Source: Erythrophleum ivorense (lineage: Eukaryota > Streptophyta > Magnoliopsida > Fabales > Fabaceae). From it: a stretch of 64,000 nt of DNA. The notes under the pieces were generated by a model. It made no database searches. It was not told the origin of the DNA and saw only the letters and a list, made by a program, of their open reading frames with translations. The translations under genes were made by a program, and so were the position numbers. Of this stretch, positions 10,090 to 22,293 are shown one piece after another. Every line of letters begins with the position of its first letter. The first letter of the stretch is position 1. Where the stretch lies: positions 434,001 to 498,000 of the forward strand of contig JAIUCV010000576.1 of NCBI GenBank assembly GCA_026724425.1. The letters are read 5' to 3'.

Positions 10090-13000
10090 TCAAGATCTAC
10101 GAACAATAGCAGTGGCGAAATAAGGATGATGAGTGAACTCAAACGATACCTTAAGGGAACGGTCTTGACAAAGGAGATTAACGGCAATAACATTGTGTTC
10201 CGCGACTTGTTCTATTCCCCTGACTTCAGCCAGTTTATCAGGATCGTTGGCGTAACCGACCTTTATGTCTTTGGCCATCTTTTGTGCGTCGCGGAAGCAC
10301 TCATACGCAGGAAGGTACTGCAGTAAAAAAGGAATCTACTTTATTACGATTCATCTGACAATGTAAATGAGATTTGAGTATAAAAAAGTTGTATAGATGA
10401 AAACTTACGTCGAGACTAGCATGAGACGTGGATTTTGAGAATGATTCATATGCATCATATTCAGGAAGCGATGCCTTCTGGAGTAGTTCAAAATGCTGAG
10501 TAAATTTCTGCAAGTCGAAGAAAATGGGAAGTCCAAGTCAGAAGAAACTTCAGACCTATTACCAAACTTGAGGGTTTGCGTCCAACATCTCTGATTAAAC
10601 GAGTATGATACAGAGGAGAGACTAATACTTTACCTCATTTTCGGTATTAAAAGGTCCTTGACTCTTTAAACACATCCCTTCATTTCTCAAAGCAGCAATC
10701 ATCTATTATTAGGTTACGCACAAAGTTTGGTCAGGTTGTAAAAAAGCACTTGATGACATCAATGGAAGGAGGAGCTTGAAAGCAAGAGATTGAAAACAAA
10801 AGTTACCAATGTGAGCCCTTGCGTAAGCCTAGTCTGACATTGGATTAGTAATACCCATAGACTAATCCGATCTTCCCGAGCCATATCCCTAGAATACTCC
10901 TTATTCCTCTTTGCCTTGCGTTCCTCTGATCCAAACGATACGCGTAAAGACAAACAATTACAGTATGCAGTTATGTCGAACCACTTACTGAACAGATGGT
11001 TCATCTCCGAATCACAAGGATACCCAAAAAAGAAAAAGAAAAAAGGAACTGCAAAGGCTTACCAGTGTGAACAACAATTAAGACCCTGAGACGTGCTTTT
11101 TCATGAAGCTTCCATAGTATTATGTACATGTACCAGTATACCATACAATATTCACTTGGAGAGTAAAGATCTAGTTCAAACCCCAGCACGAGAAAGCGAA
11201 GCGCCACCCAATGAATTTGCTCCTCTATCCAACCATAAACATGATTTAAAATGAACAGAGACTTATCCTGAAAGGTACACAGATGCAAGTTAACACAATA
11301 TTCTATCTCCGCTTAAAATTTTCAGGAGAGCGACAAAAGTTGTTGGAATTTAGACTACTAGGCGTGTTTCTTCTAAGACCAATGAATAAACATGTGTCAA
11401 GTAGATTCATTAAGAAGTTTGATTAAATGGACCTGGCGTCGTTGCAAGGCACAGTTACTTACCCCGTTTTTCTGAGAGCGTGATGTATCTTGCTGCATCA
11501 AATGACCAACATTAATCCCCATCTGCAAATACAGGAACATTGATGAATGAGATGTTGACAGGAAACCCCGAATCAGTATGCACACAATTTCAGGGTAAGT
11601 AATTTACAGATTGAGTCAAGTAAAGAACCATACAGATCCAATTAAGGGACCAAAACGTTATACTGTAGTTTCAAAATCATAAATGGAATAACCTGCACGT
11701 TGAATATGCTCCAGTCGTTTAAGATTTTCCCAAGCTTACGCCGCTGCCATGGGGTATTAGCACATAGTATTTTAAGCAGATTAATCATCAACTGCACACC
11801 AAAATGAGAACAGAGAACAAAGAGAGTTTTCTAAGTAAGAAGCAAGCTGAATATATAAACTATCTATTTGTTCTTTCCAGAATCCAACGGCTACCAAATA
11901 TCAAAAACATTAAGGTCAGGCATTCTGGTCAAAGTCTCCACAAATGCCAGTAATCTGTTATTATAAGAAATCTGTTTTTACCTGATTCAGTTGAAGTATG
12001 TACTCATTCAAGTGAAGGCCATGGTTCTTTGAGACGTCTATCGCAAGGGATCTGGCGCAAATAGTCAAAAAGGTATCACGGCCGTAAAGTTTCCCATCTT
12101 GCACAAGGAGAAGCTGTAGAACAAAAGGTAAAGGCATTATGCTAGCTTCAGTACATAATTTATTCATGAACAGTACATACATCATAACAAAAAAAGGACC
12201 AGTATCAATGCTCAACAGAAATTTACAACCAGAATCAAGCTCAACTACATGTATTAGATCTATATTTTTATGTCTTCATAAGAAGGACAGGAGAATTTCA
12301 GGCCACTGCATATTCCCACAATCCCACTTCACCATAGTTAAATATGTAGTCAGGAACAAAGTAAGAGTCAACAATGTAAATAATAGAGTAAAAGGTCTGT
12401 TGGGGAAAGGAATTTTGGTTAGGAAAGGTGGTTTGTGAAGGCTGCAAATTCTCTAATCCACTGATTCTAGGTTTGTGCAACTGTTCTTTGTAGTTATATA
12501 GGAGAGTTCTACCATATTCATATTGTTCAATCACTCAACTCTAACTCTGAAACTGAGTGCTAATAAACACAACACCGCATAGCAAGGAAAAGGGGGAACA
12601 ATAAATAAGTAATTATATTCCACTATGCAAACAAGTATGTGTTAACAGGTCTTCCATGATAGACATTATCATCTTCAGTGCAACCACAGCCAACATACCC
12701 ATACACACACAAAAATGAGGTATGGGTATCCGAAAGCACATAACTGCAAGAAATTAATGTATAAAGTCAGAGTAAGGCACCTGAAGATGAGCCCTAGAAA
12801 CCAAATCAGGACGAGATTTGTGAAACTGAATCACAAACTGCAAGACGAAATCCAAATCGGGCTGCAATGAGAATGCACAGATCTGATCCAGATTGTGAAG
12901 AAGTTTCACAAAATAGTCGATAGCCTGGAGGATCAAAATTTTAAAAAGGTTACAAAATAAAACTTCTCAGTCTCCCTCTGTCTCTATATATACATACACA

Positions 13001-16000
13001 CACACATTGTATATTATGTATATAGAGAATTTGGAAGTCCCAACCTTTTTCCAAGAAAGAAGCTTAATAGCACGCGGTGGGGTTGGAGCTGATAATCTTT
13101 TGTTTAAAGTAGAATCAAATCCAATTGGATGACGACCCGATGCAGTTGTCCTTTCTTCTATCTCTGTTTCCCCATTTTTGACAATATCTGATCTTAGAAA
13201 TTCTGCCGACTCCAGAAGAGAACCTAGCTCTGATATGCAAGACGCTATGTGTTTCCTTGCCAATTCGTGGCCTCGTCCTTGTGCTCGTCTCATACAATTA
13301 AGAGCGTGTAGAAAATGCTGAAAGTTATTGAGAAAATGTTAAAAACAACTAGCATTGCACAAGTCTGTTACAGATACTTAAACAAAAGAAGGCTTAGGAA
13401 ACACAAAACTATATATCTACATCACAACTCAAAGGTCTGGCTGAGTATTTTAACCATAAATGAGGGTAAATAGGTAACTAAAGCTGCCATTTTTCCAAAA
13501 AAATAATCTCTGCTAGGCTTGATCATTTATGTGAGTTGCACAACTTGGAACATATGACATAAATAAACTAATGGTAATTCTGTTTACCACTCCCCATTGT
13601 GAAGTTGGGTTGAAAAAAAAGGAACTCGATCATACTCATGTTCTTAGTTAATCATACAGATTTACACTAGAGAAAATACCAAATGGACATTTTAATTGAT
13701 GATTCTAGTTTTCCTTCTTCAAAGTACCAATTTCAATATTGCGTTCTTAGATGGGCAGCAGAACATTAAATCATACAAGGAACAGATTCAGGACTATATT
13801 GTACACCAGTAAACAAGACCTCTAAAGTTGAGAAAACCCGCTATTGAACAAATAATATGTAACAACATTTATCAGAAAAAATAAATAAAGCATGAGACCT
13901 TACGGAAACGTATCCGGCATAACAGAGCCTTGCAAAAACTCTCTTCCAGATGAGGAATAGTTTGTAGAGGTTCCAACTCTGCATCATTTAACGAAAAGAG
14001 AAAGTCCTAGGTCTCAGTTCATGCTGCTGTGCAGAAGTGTTACAATTAAACAATGACCATATACCGTAAAGAGACGTTAAGTTTCATGGAAGAAAAATCA
14101 ACTGAAATGATCAGCAGACTTTACTCATATATCATCACTGAGTAGAAGACTCACAGCTATCATATCTAGGCCAAAGAGGCTAATTCTAACTTGAGTAGAA
14201 GACTCACAGCTATCATATTTAGGTCAAAGAGGCTAATTCCAAGTTGGTATATGTTTAAAATGCAGGTGCACAATATTTCAATTCATGATATTGTCTCCAA
14301 ATCCAAACTCACAAACATATGTGTAAACAATATATGAAAAAGAAAGACTCTTCAATCACATCATCTGAATACTCACTTCGTATCTCTATTCTGCAATTAT
14401 AAGCATTCAAAATACGAAAGAAAGATATGCAAAGCAAGAAAGTACCTTCCAACAATCTCCTCTTTGATGATGTGGCCTTACAGGCACGCAGCTGGCGACA
14501 GATTGTTTCTTCGACAGCATTTAAGAGTAACAAGCCCTTACCATCTTCATCTCCATTAAAAGGAAGACCATATGTCATAGTTAAAAGATCCTCTTCCTGT
14601 TATTAAGCAATTAACAGGTGAATCATTCTGTGTAAAATATTTATGAAACATCTGTGAGTCAAGAGGAGAGATTTCAATGCGAAAAATTATATCCAGAATA
14701 TCATCGGAAACTTTCTCAAGCTTTTAATCTGCGTGTAGCCCGTGCAATGGTATAAATTATCTAGACAAATAATTCCTCCCTTCCGCAAATCATCCCAAAT
14801 TTTTTAAAAAAAACAACTGCTTAGGCTAGATACGAACTAATAAAAAGACTTGCTTAGCGCGACAAGAAGAAAAGAAGACCAAAAAGTTGTCAAAGTTAAT
14901 TACTTCATTTGTACGTGCATCTGAAACTACAGAAACAACTGCCCTGCAAGTTGCTCGTATGACCCTACAATAAGAATGCAATAGGGCCTGGGAAGACGTC
15001 CTCTCAGGCCTCAGAACATATATGCATGAAAACACAGTTTGAGCCAATGAATGACCCATGTGCCACGTTGCCTGCCAAAAGAGTACATAGATTAAAATAG
15101 TCGAGATCAACCAAATCAAGTAACATATTTGTTAATAAAACAAAAACACAGAATGCGGATAAGCAACTCCAGGTAGAGGTATTTGCTACATAGATATCCA
15201 TATCAGAATTTTCAAATAAGAAGTGGTCCATATTATTAATTTAGCACATCTTTACTAGAGATTACCTCGCACACCAGGAGATGGTCCATAATGTCAATGA
15301 TGCTTTCCACATTAACAGTCCTATCAGAGCTTATAGGGACCGGCGCAAAACCACTTTCAATGGCTTCATCTATAGAATAAAATGCAGACACCATACCAGA
15401 ATCCATCTTTGGGTCCATTATCTAGTACAAAGCAAGGACGCTATTAGAGGATAGAAAAGACTTTTAAGATCTGCTACATCGAAATCAATTAGACACCAAG
15501 TTTATGGCAACTTCACAGGCTTAATGTGGAGCTAGGTGCAGTCTCGACAAACCTAACAAACAAAGGACGGTACCTTAAGGGAAAGTTTCTGTAAGTTAAC
15601 ATATAGACGGATATTCTACAATACTATGGCTGTAAGGAACTTTGAAATATGCAGAAACATTATTATAAGCTCGCACATGAACAGGAATAAAAACGATGCA
15701 TAAGGCATAACATCTTTAGAAAGAATGGAAACAGAAACTATCTTCAGTAATCCAAGCACAGTTGCGTATTAGCTCTAGAAAAGATTGAGAAGAGTAACTA
15801 ATACCACCAAGCCTATTTTTTAAAAAAAATCTACAATGGAAACACAAACTATCTTCAGTAGAAATAAGAAGGTTGTGGAGATATAAAAACCAATAACTGA
15901 AAATCAAAATGCGTAGAACCTCCAATGCAGACATGGCAGCAAAAAGGTTGAAATTATCTCCATGAATGAGCTCGCCTTCATGAAGATCTGCAAAAAGAAG

Positions 16001-16326
16001 ACTTAATCAGAAAATCCACAATCTTTTGCTTGTTACACGAGACTGTAACAATGGTGGAATGATTTTCCAGTATTACTCATCTAGCTAAGAGAAAGTAAGG
16101 CAACAAAATGATAGGTGTCGAAACTAGCCAGGTGCTATCAACCAAAATTCGAAACCAAAGAATCAACTAAATACATCTTATCACATAAGAGAGAGAGCGT
16201 ACCACTGCAGGCGGCGGAGAGGAGAGGCGACACATCGGCCCAGACGGAACTATCACCGGAAGGGATAGAACAGTTTCTAGGCTCGTTTTGAATCGAAGAC
16301 GATTCATCTTCCCTCACTGGTTGCAT
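10090..16326 (-). CDS. MAK10: NatC N-alpha-acetyltransferase auxiliary subunit (MAK10/NAA35)
   Basis: Auxiliary, ribosome-anchoring subunit of the NatC complex, which with NAA30 (MAK3) and NAA38 acetylates N-termini of Met-hydrophobic type. The gene is read on the minus strand through many short exons. Exon 1 is 16326-16203 (MQPVREDESSS to LLSAACS), exon 2 about 15990-15920 (DLHEGELIHGDNFNLFAAMS), exon 3 about 15422-15266. Exon 3 opens with MDPKMDSGM, the hallmark of the Mak10 family. Further exons are spread down to the last one, 10278-10090, ending HPYFATAIVRRS. The length of over 6 kb comes from introns, one of which contains a tandem 55-bp duplication at about 14140-14245. I did not resolve every exon border. 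The pattern of gene and neighbour matches Arabidopsis At2g11000 by recall. Confidence 0.9.
14138..14246. repeat. Two-copy tandem duplication in a MAK10 intron
   Basis: A unit of about 55 bp (beginning GAGTAGAAGACTCACAGC and ending GGCTAATTC) occurs twice in direct succession with a few substitutions between copies. It is intronic and probably neutral. Confidence 0.8.
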
Positions 16327-16594
16327 CGATGTAGCTCAGGAACAAGCCAATCTCCTATCGTAGCTTTGCTTCTCCGTATTCGAATCCTTGGGGTTGGAGT
16401 TTTGCTGCTTATGCTATCAGTTTCGTCTTTCTCGATGTGGCACACTTGCTTGAGCAGGTTAGGGCATTTCCCGGGTCTGATAACAACTGAAACAAGGCCC
16501 CAATCACCCGACCCGCCTTTCGTATTCTTTCTTAAGAAAATCACAAAAAGAAAAAAATAAAAAAATAAAAAAAGCTTTATTGAAGAAAAATACA

Positions 16595-16975
16595 TTTTTT
16601 TTTTTTTTTTTTTTGGTCAAGAACTTATACCTAGAGTGGTTCGAATGATCAGACTCGTTGTACCGAGTTTACATAGTGTTTCATACTTCTTGCCAACTTA
16701 TCCGCTTTTGAGTTCTTTGTTCCTGGGATATAAAAGAAATTGAAAATAAATTAAAGAATTTCTCCAATGGTAGCAAGAAGGCATGCCATTACGTCGGTTT
16801 TGACATCATTTTTATCGGTTCAGAACAACTCATAGCAAAAACAATCTCCTTCTCATGGTTCGTGAGCAAACAATGCATGACCCAAACTAAAGCTTCCAAT
16901 TCACAAATTCTCACCATCAGTCGCCCATTTTCGAAACTAGGTGGCTTTTATGCCGAATCTCTTGGGCCTTTAGAC
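16595..16975 (-). mobile_element. 5'-truncated LINE tail with RNase H-like remnant
   Basis: Read on the minus strand, 16930-16650 encodes degenerate pieces of the RNase H-like domain found at the end of many plant LINE polyproteins: CELEALVWVMHCL, IVFAMSC, then FYIPGTKNSKADKLARS. Just after the coding end there is a long A tract (T run at 16595-16613 on the plus strand). This is the expected poly-A tail of a non-LTR retrotransposon. The frame is broken between the motifs, so it is dead. The element is truncated at its 5' side near 16975. I did not find a convincing target duplication. Confidence 0.75.
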
Positions 16976-17224
16976 CCCAAAGTTCAGTCCTAAATTTGAT
17001 GAGTTAGATCGAAAGACCGAGACCCAACTTCATCCGGGTGAGTCACTCCTGCAAAACAAGTCACAATCCATAATTATCCCAAACACATACATAACACATT
17101 ACGTGGACAATCATATAGTAATTCTTAAATATATTTTATAACAAAAAAAAAAAAACTCAATTTACTATCATCAATAGTCACCATTTTGCTATAAACCTAT
17201 AATTTAGACCATTGTAATGAAAAG

Positions 17225-17400
17225 TTTGGACTAAAATAGAGTCGGGTCAACTTGCCCCAAAAACTTGATTTATCTATAAGTCGTGACGCAGTTAAATTTG
17301 GTTCACAGAAGTTTGGACTAAACTGGAGTCGAATCAACTTGCCCCAAAAACTTGATTTATCAAGAACTCGCGATGCAATTAAATTTGGTTCATAGAAGCT
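17225..17400. repeat. Two-copy tandem repeat, about 87 bp
   Basis: Starting at the string TTTGGACTAAA, a unit of about 86-87 bp containing CAACTTGCCCCAAAAACTTG is repeated at 17225 and 17311, and the start of a third unit is seen at 17398. The rest of 16976-17780 shows no gene; the open stretch at 17575-17838 is not recognisable. Confidence 0.8.
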
Positions 17401-17784
17401 TGGACTAAAAAAAAAAAAAATTCGAATTTACATAACCGATGATTAAAGACTACTCGGTTAGTGAAATTGACACATACCTATATCCTTTTTTGTTGTGTTC
17501 CTTCTCAACCACAAAGATTCATAGCATGAGATCACTTTCAAAGCCTTCTCACCTCACCTAGGGAAACCCTCAAAGTGGAGATTCCAGCTCAATCAGAGTT
17601 TAGACAAATGAGTTATTCAACTTACAAATTGGTGAGCATGAACTTGCCCAATATGAAAATACAAGTTGTTATTGGAGGATTCCGTCTAAACCAAAGGGAA
17701 TTACGTTATGAACCAATTTGGCATATAATCTCGACTCAACAAATGCACACATCAAATTGGATGCATGTCAATACCAAATTTGGT

Positions 17785-18172
17785 TTGAAAGTTGTATTGA
17801 ATTTGGTATTTCGGGTGATTTTAGGTGATTTGTATTAAAATGACAAATTCTCTGTTATTGAAACTTGAATTTTAAAACCTATTTTAAAATCTCGTATTAT
17901 TGAATTTGTGATTTTAAAATCCTCTTTCAAATGTTATTAGAAATATTTTTAAAAGTGAATTTTAGAAGATATATTTGATTTTAGAGTGATTTGGTGGGAT
18001 TTCCTTGTTAAAAATATGATAATCCAAATCACATGGTTTTATATAAAATTGTAAAGTGATTTCATTAAAATCATAATAATTTATATAACTCATCCAAAGT
18101 CATCTAAAAATAAAATCACCTTAAATCATCTAAAATATCTAGTTCAATACATCCCCTAAATTTCTAAACAAA
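17785..18172. mobile_element. MITE with long imperfect terminal inverted repeats
   Basis: The left part around 17797 (ATTGAATTTGGTATTTCGGG...AGGTGATTT) is matched in inverse orientation by the right part ending near 18152 (AAATCACCTTAAATCATC...AGTTCAAT), with roughly three quarters identity over about 36 bp. The interior is AT-rich and non-coding, which is typical of Brassicaceae MITEs. The right end is probably at CATCCCCTA. The left terminus is eroded, so superfamily and exact limits are uncertain. Confidence 0.5.
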
Positions 18173-18204
18173 AATATCATTGACTTAGCTTATTTGGAAC
18201 ATTC

Positions 18205-18464
18205 GGTGGAAGCCCCTTAGCCTAGTGGTTTAAGGGAATTAATGCTTCTACATCAGGAGGTCTGAGTTTCGAGTCCCGGCGAGTGCGATTTGCTAATAAT
18301 TTATACAGATTAATGGAGGCAAGCTTACAGGAGGTCTACAGATTGGTGCCGTGGAGCTGTCGGTCGTGGAGCCTATGAAGACAGTAGAATCGTCCGTTGT
18401 AGAATTGTCTTGTAACAGTTCTCATAATTTGTATTAGATTAGTCAATCAGTGTTAAAAAAAAAA
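18205..18464 (+). mobile_element. tRNA-derived SINE with exact 18-bp target-site duplication
   Basis: The element is flanked by identical 18-bp copies of AGCTTATTTGGAACATTC at 18187-18204 and 18465-18482. The 5' region shows a pol III A box (TTAGCCTAGTGGTTTAAG) and a B box (GAGTTTCGAGTCCC) at tRNA-like spacing. The element ends in an A-rich tail (TGTTAAAAAAAAAAA). About 260 bp with no coding capacity fits a Brassicaceae SINE. The perfect duplication indicates a fairly recent insertion by LINE-type target-primed integration. Confidence 0.9.
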
Positions 18465-18482
18465 AGCTTATTTGGAACATTC

Positions 18483-19490
18483 AGGGTTTTGGGTATCTAC
18501 TACAATTAGAGCCTCCTAATAAGACCTCAAGATTCATTCCCAGCCATTGAATCATGTGGATTCAATCTTAGTTACTCATACACCAAGACTTGCCATATTC
18601 GGACATATGTTCATTTAAAGGGTTCACACTACAACAACTTTTTCCCTTTTGTCTTGATTGCAACTTGAAGACTTTATACATTAACCAAAAGCTTCCAAAG
18701 GCTCCCTGGATGTACGATGTACCTGGACTTCGCATGACACCATTCCTTCTCTTATTTGATCTAACCTCTCTTAATAAGTTTAGAAAATTCAATCGAACCA
18801 AGGTGTTAAGTAGCTAGTTTGGATGATCATTAATTAGGTTTTTGAGTGTATGGAATTTAATAGTCAAACCTGGTTCAATGAATGTCGTTTTTTCCCCTTT
18901 TCAACGTTGTTGTTACGGTCACCTAATAAAAAAAAAGTAAAACAAAAAATAACACGAAGTTTCCTCCCCGAGACACGGCAACAAAAAAAAAAAAAAAAAC
19001 AGAACACAACGAAACTTCAAAGCTTCTACATGATTTCTTCAATCAGATCGTTACCAAGTCCTTACTCCTTCAGACAAACACTTTTTGATAGTCTTTCTTT
19101 GATATGCTTGTCTGAAACAGAGAAAAGTGTTTTGTTGGGTTGTCGAAATAATTGATTCAAGAATACTGTACAGTTAAGTCAAAGCTACAAGATCGTGTTC
19201 ACAGGTTTGGTCTTCCCTCTCATAACTTTTTTTTTCTGGGTTTCTCATAATTGGTCAAAAAAGTTGTTGGTACCACAGTATTGATTTCGTTTTCTTTATT
19301 TGCTTAATGGCCTTTTTCATTCAATAATTGAGGTTTTTTTTAGGGTTTAGGTGATGTTGGACTTGAGTAGGAATTGAGCAAAAAGGGTTTCAAGAATTGG
19401 TTAAAGTTGGATGCTTTCTCAAGCTGAATTTTGTTTCTACAGGTTTTATCTATTGCCGATTTAGGGGGAAAAAACTCATAAACTGGGTTT
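18483..19490. other. CRCK3 upstream region and leader
   Basis: No gene is recognised. A-rich tracts at 18935 and 18980 are followed by pyrimidine-rich sequence, and a likely leader intron (GTTTGGTCTTCC to about 19440, TTTCTACAG) precedes the CRCK3 start. Several short upstream ATGs exist but none encodes a recognisable peptide. Confidence 0.4.
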
Positions 19491-21666
19491 ATGAATGGCT
19501 TCTTGAGGCTGAGCCAATTCGTTACACCAAATATGGGTGGAGATTTGAGCATCAGAAGATTGGCGTTTACGGCTTTGTTTGGTTTGTCAATGTTATTGCT
19601 TCATCCAATGGAAACTTCTGCATCAGCTTCCTTTGTAGGCTCGAGCATTTGTCAGTCTGATCACTTAACCTACACAAAGCCTTGTTATCAACAAGGGATT
19701 TTGTTCACGATTAACGGAAATCCTGTGGACAGAGCCCGGTTTTGCGAAGCCATAAGGTTTCACAAAGCCAATGGTTGTATTCTTGAGGACTCTTTCGAAG
19801 ACAACTTCTGCACAGTTCACTTTCTACTAGGTATGCTCTTTCAGAAAAAGCAAATTGTTGCCTTACATAGTTTTGTTATGTTTTTCATTGAACAGCTTCT
19901 GCTTTTTTTATGCAGGGAGAAGGTTTTTGGAAGAAAAATCTGTAGATGATTCAAGAAATAAGGAGACAGAATCTGAATATAGTCAGGTTGAAGTCAGCTT
20001 GGCAGCGAGCGGGTTTCTTCTGTTTTGTTGCGCGGTGTGTTGTCCTTGCTTCCATAAGGAGAGGAAAGCAAATAGTCACGAAGTCCTACCAAAGGAATCT
20101 AACTCAGGTGACTTAGTTTCTTGGTAGATTTTGCAGAAAGCAAGAATTAATGTTAAGCTATGGAATAACATTTGAAATTGAGGCTTGTATATATGTTTTA
20201 TGACAGTGCACCAAGTTTCGTCTTTTGAAATGAGCACTTCTTGTGATAAGATTCCACCAAGTCCATTCCGGGCACCGCCAAGCCCGTCTAGATATGCTAT
20301 GTCTCCGAGACCTAGTAGGATGGGACCATTGAATCTGACCATGAGTCAGATTTCTGCAGCAACCAACAATTTCTCAGACATTAATCAAATTGGTGAAGGA
20401 GGCTTTGGGATTGTCTATAAGGGCATTCTTGAGGACGGCCAAGTTGTTGCCATTAAACGAGCCAAAAAGGTACTACTTTGATCATTCTTCAGTTTCAGTT
20501 TTCTTGTGGTGTATTGTGCATGATTCAATGTTCTTAACTTCAGCTAGTAATCGAACTTTCAAGAACATAATTACAGTCAAGTGTTTTTGAGTTCCTAGAC
20601 TATAATCTCCACGCAGGAACACTTTGAGAATCTCCGGAAGGAATTCAAAAGTGAAGTTGATCTTTTGTCTAAAATCGGCCATCGGAATCTAGTAAAGCTT
20701 CTTGGTTATGTTGATAAAGGAGACGAACGACTTATCATCACCGAGTATGTCAGAAACGGTACACTCAGGGATCACTTGGATGGTAAGAGATAACTTTTTC
20801 CACATGTTCTTGAGCTTCTTGTGGCTAGAAGAACATATGGATAATAAAACAGCAGAGGCTAACCATTTTGTATAATTGTAGGTACACGTGGAAGCATACT
20901 CAATTTCAATCAAAGGTTGGAGATTGTGATCGATGTCTGCCATGGATTAACCTATCTCCATTCTTATGCAGGTAAGAAAGAAAAAAATGTTGTATTATGG
21001 TTTTGGCCTAATCATAGAGAGAAACTTAGGAAAGTGTTGTTGTTTTTTTTTGTCTTCTGAAACAGAAAGACAGATAATACACCGTGACATCAAATCGTCG
21101 AACATTCTCCTAACGGATAGCATGAGAGCCAAAGTGGCAGACTTTGGTTTTGCTAGAGGTGGTCCAGCTGACGCTAACCAGACCCACATTGTGACTCAAG
21201 TGAAAGGAACGGTTGGTTATCTCGACCCCGAGTACATGAGGACGTACCATCTCACCGCGAAAAGCGATGTTTACTCGTTCGGGATCTTGCTTGTGGAGAT
21301 ACTTACCGGACGTCGTCCAGTGGAGACCAAACGACATCATGAGGAGAAGATTACGGTTCGATGGGTACGTAGTAAGCTACTTGAGAGTTTTGTTTTTTTT
21401 CTCCAGCTTACTAGATTGACTAGGATTTTGAAGATTTTTGTGGGTTTTCTTGGCAGGCGTTCGACAAGTATAATGAAGGGAAAGTGCTTGAACTGGTGGA
21501 TCCAAACGCAGCGAGGGAGCGCATAGACGAGAAGATACTAAAGAAAATGTTCAGTTTGGCGTTTCAGTGTGCTGCTCCGTCGAGAAAAGAGCGGCCGGAC
21601 ATGGAAGCTGTTGGGAAGCAGCTTTGGGCTATAAGATCCAGTTACCTTAGGAGGTCAATGGAATAA
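19491..21666 (+). CDS. CRCK3: Calmodulin-binding receptor-like cytoplasmic kinase 3
   Basis: Ser/Thr kinase of the CRCK group. In Arabidopsis CRCK3 is the kinase guarded by the NLR SUMM2 and is phosphorylated by the MPK4 cascade. Seven exons assemble cleanly (19491-19830, 19916-20107, 20207-20469, 20617-20782, 20882-20971, 21066-21364, 21457-21666) into about 519 residues. There is an N-terminal hydrophobic stretch (TALFGLSMLLLHP), a Cys-bearing segment and a second hydrophobic segment rich in Cys (SGFLLFCCAVCCPCF). A Pro/Ser-rich linker leads to the kinase domain: GEGGFGIVYKG, VAIKRAKK, the catalytic loop HRDIKSSNILL, ADFGFAR, and GTVGYLDPEY. All catalytic residues are present. The start is the first ATG of the frame that runs into the hydrophobic head. 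Orthology to At2g11520 is by recall. Confidence 0.93.
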
Positions 21667-22290
21667 AGAAAAAATAAATAAATTTGCGTTTCACACGTTA
21701 CCACACATTTCCTTAGTCTCTGTTTGTTAGATAATCATCATAATATTACCTCTTTTACTTGTTCTTCTTTACTCCGAGAGTTTTTATTGATGTGAAATGA
21801 GATATCTGAAGATTCTCGCACAACGCAATAGACAAGTTAACTTTTGAGTTAATAAGTAAACTCTGTGCATTGTACGTCAAAATGAAATTAAACCAATTTA
21901 TTCTGATTATTAAGCCAATTTTTAATGTGAACTTCTAACGAATTGACTGAGTCAAACCAATGTCAAAAAGAGCAGCCAAAACTTCCGTCGGAAACACGCT
22001 CCTTCAGGCAGAGGATTCGAATCTGCAAAGCAAACCAAAACTTCCGTCGAAACCAATCAATCTGCCATATTAGGTATTAGATAAACTTGTGATGTCCAAG
22101 TTTACATTATTTGGTAATACATTTTTCATAGAAAAGTAGACATTTGAACTGAACCGGGACGATGTTTTTTATACAAACATTCATCGTATCTAAACACCTA
22201 CAAACTGAATCAAGCACTAAAATACTAATCAAAGTTGGTTTCAACTCAGTTAAGAAAATCACCGCAAACCGAACAACCAAACAAAAGGAG
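21667..22290. other. CRCK3 3' flank
   Basis: AT-rich non-coding DNA. The CRCK3 3' UTR with an AAATAAATAAATTTG poly-A signal region lies immediately after the stop. A near-repeat of AAAACTTCCGTCG occurs twice around 21978 and 22037. No gene was recognised. Confidence 0.4.
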
Positions 22291-22293
22291 TAT

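Noticed and set aside
12139..12534. Open frames on both strands inside MAK10
   Set aside because: They are intronic, with no recognised protein. The MAK10 exons on the minus strand account for this region.
18219..18285. Functional tRNA gene
   Set aside because: A/B boxes are present, but the cloverleaf cannot be completed, and the sequence lies within a SINE bounded by target duplications.
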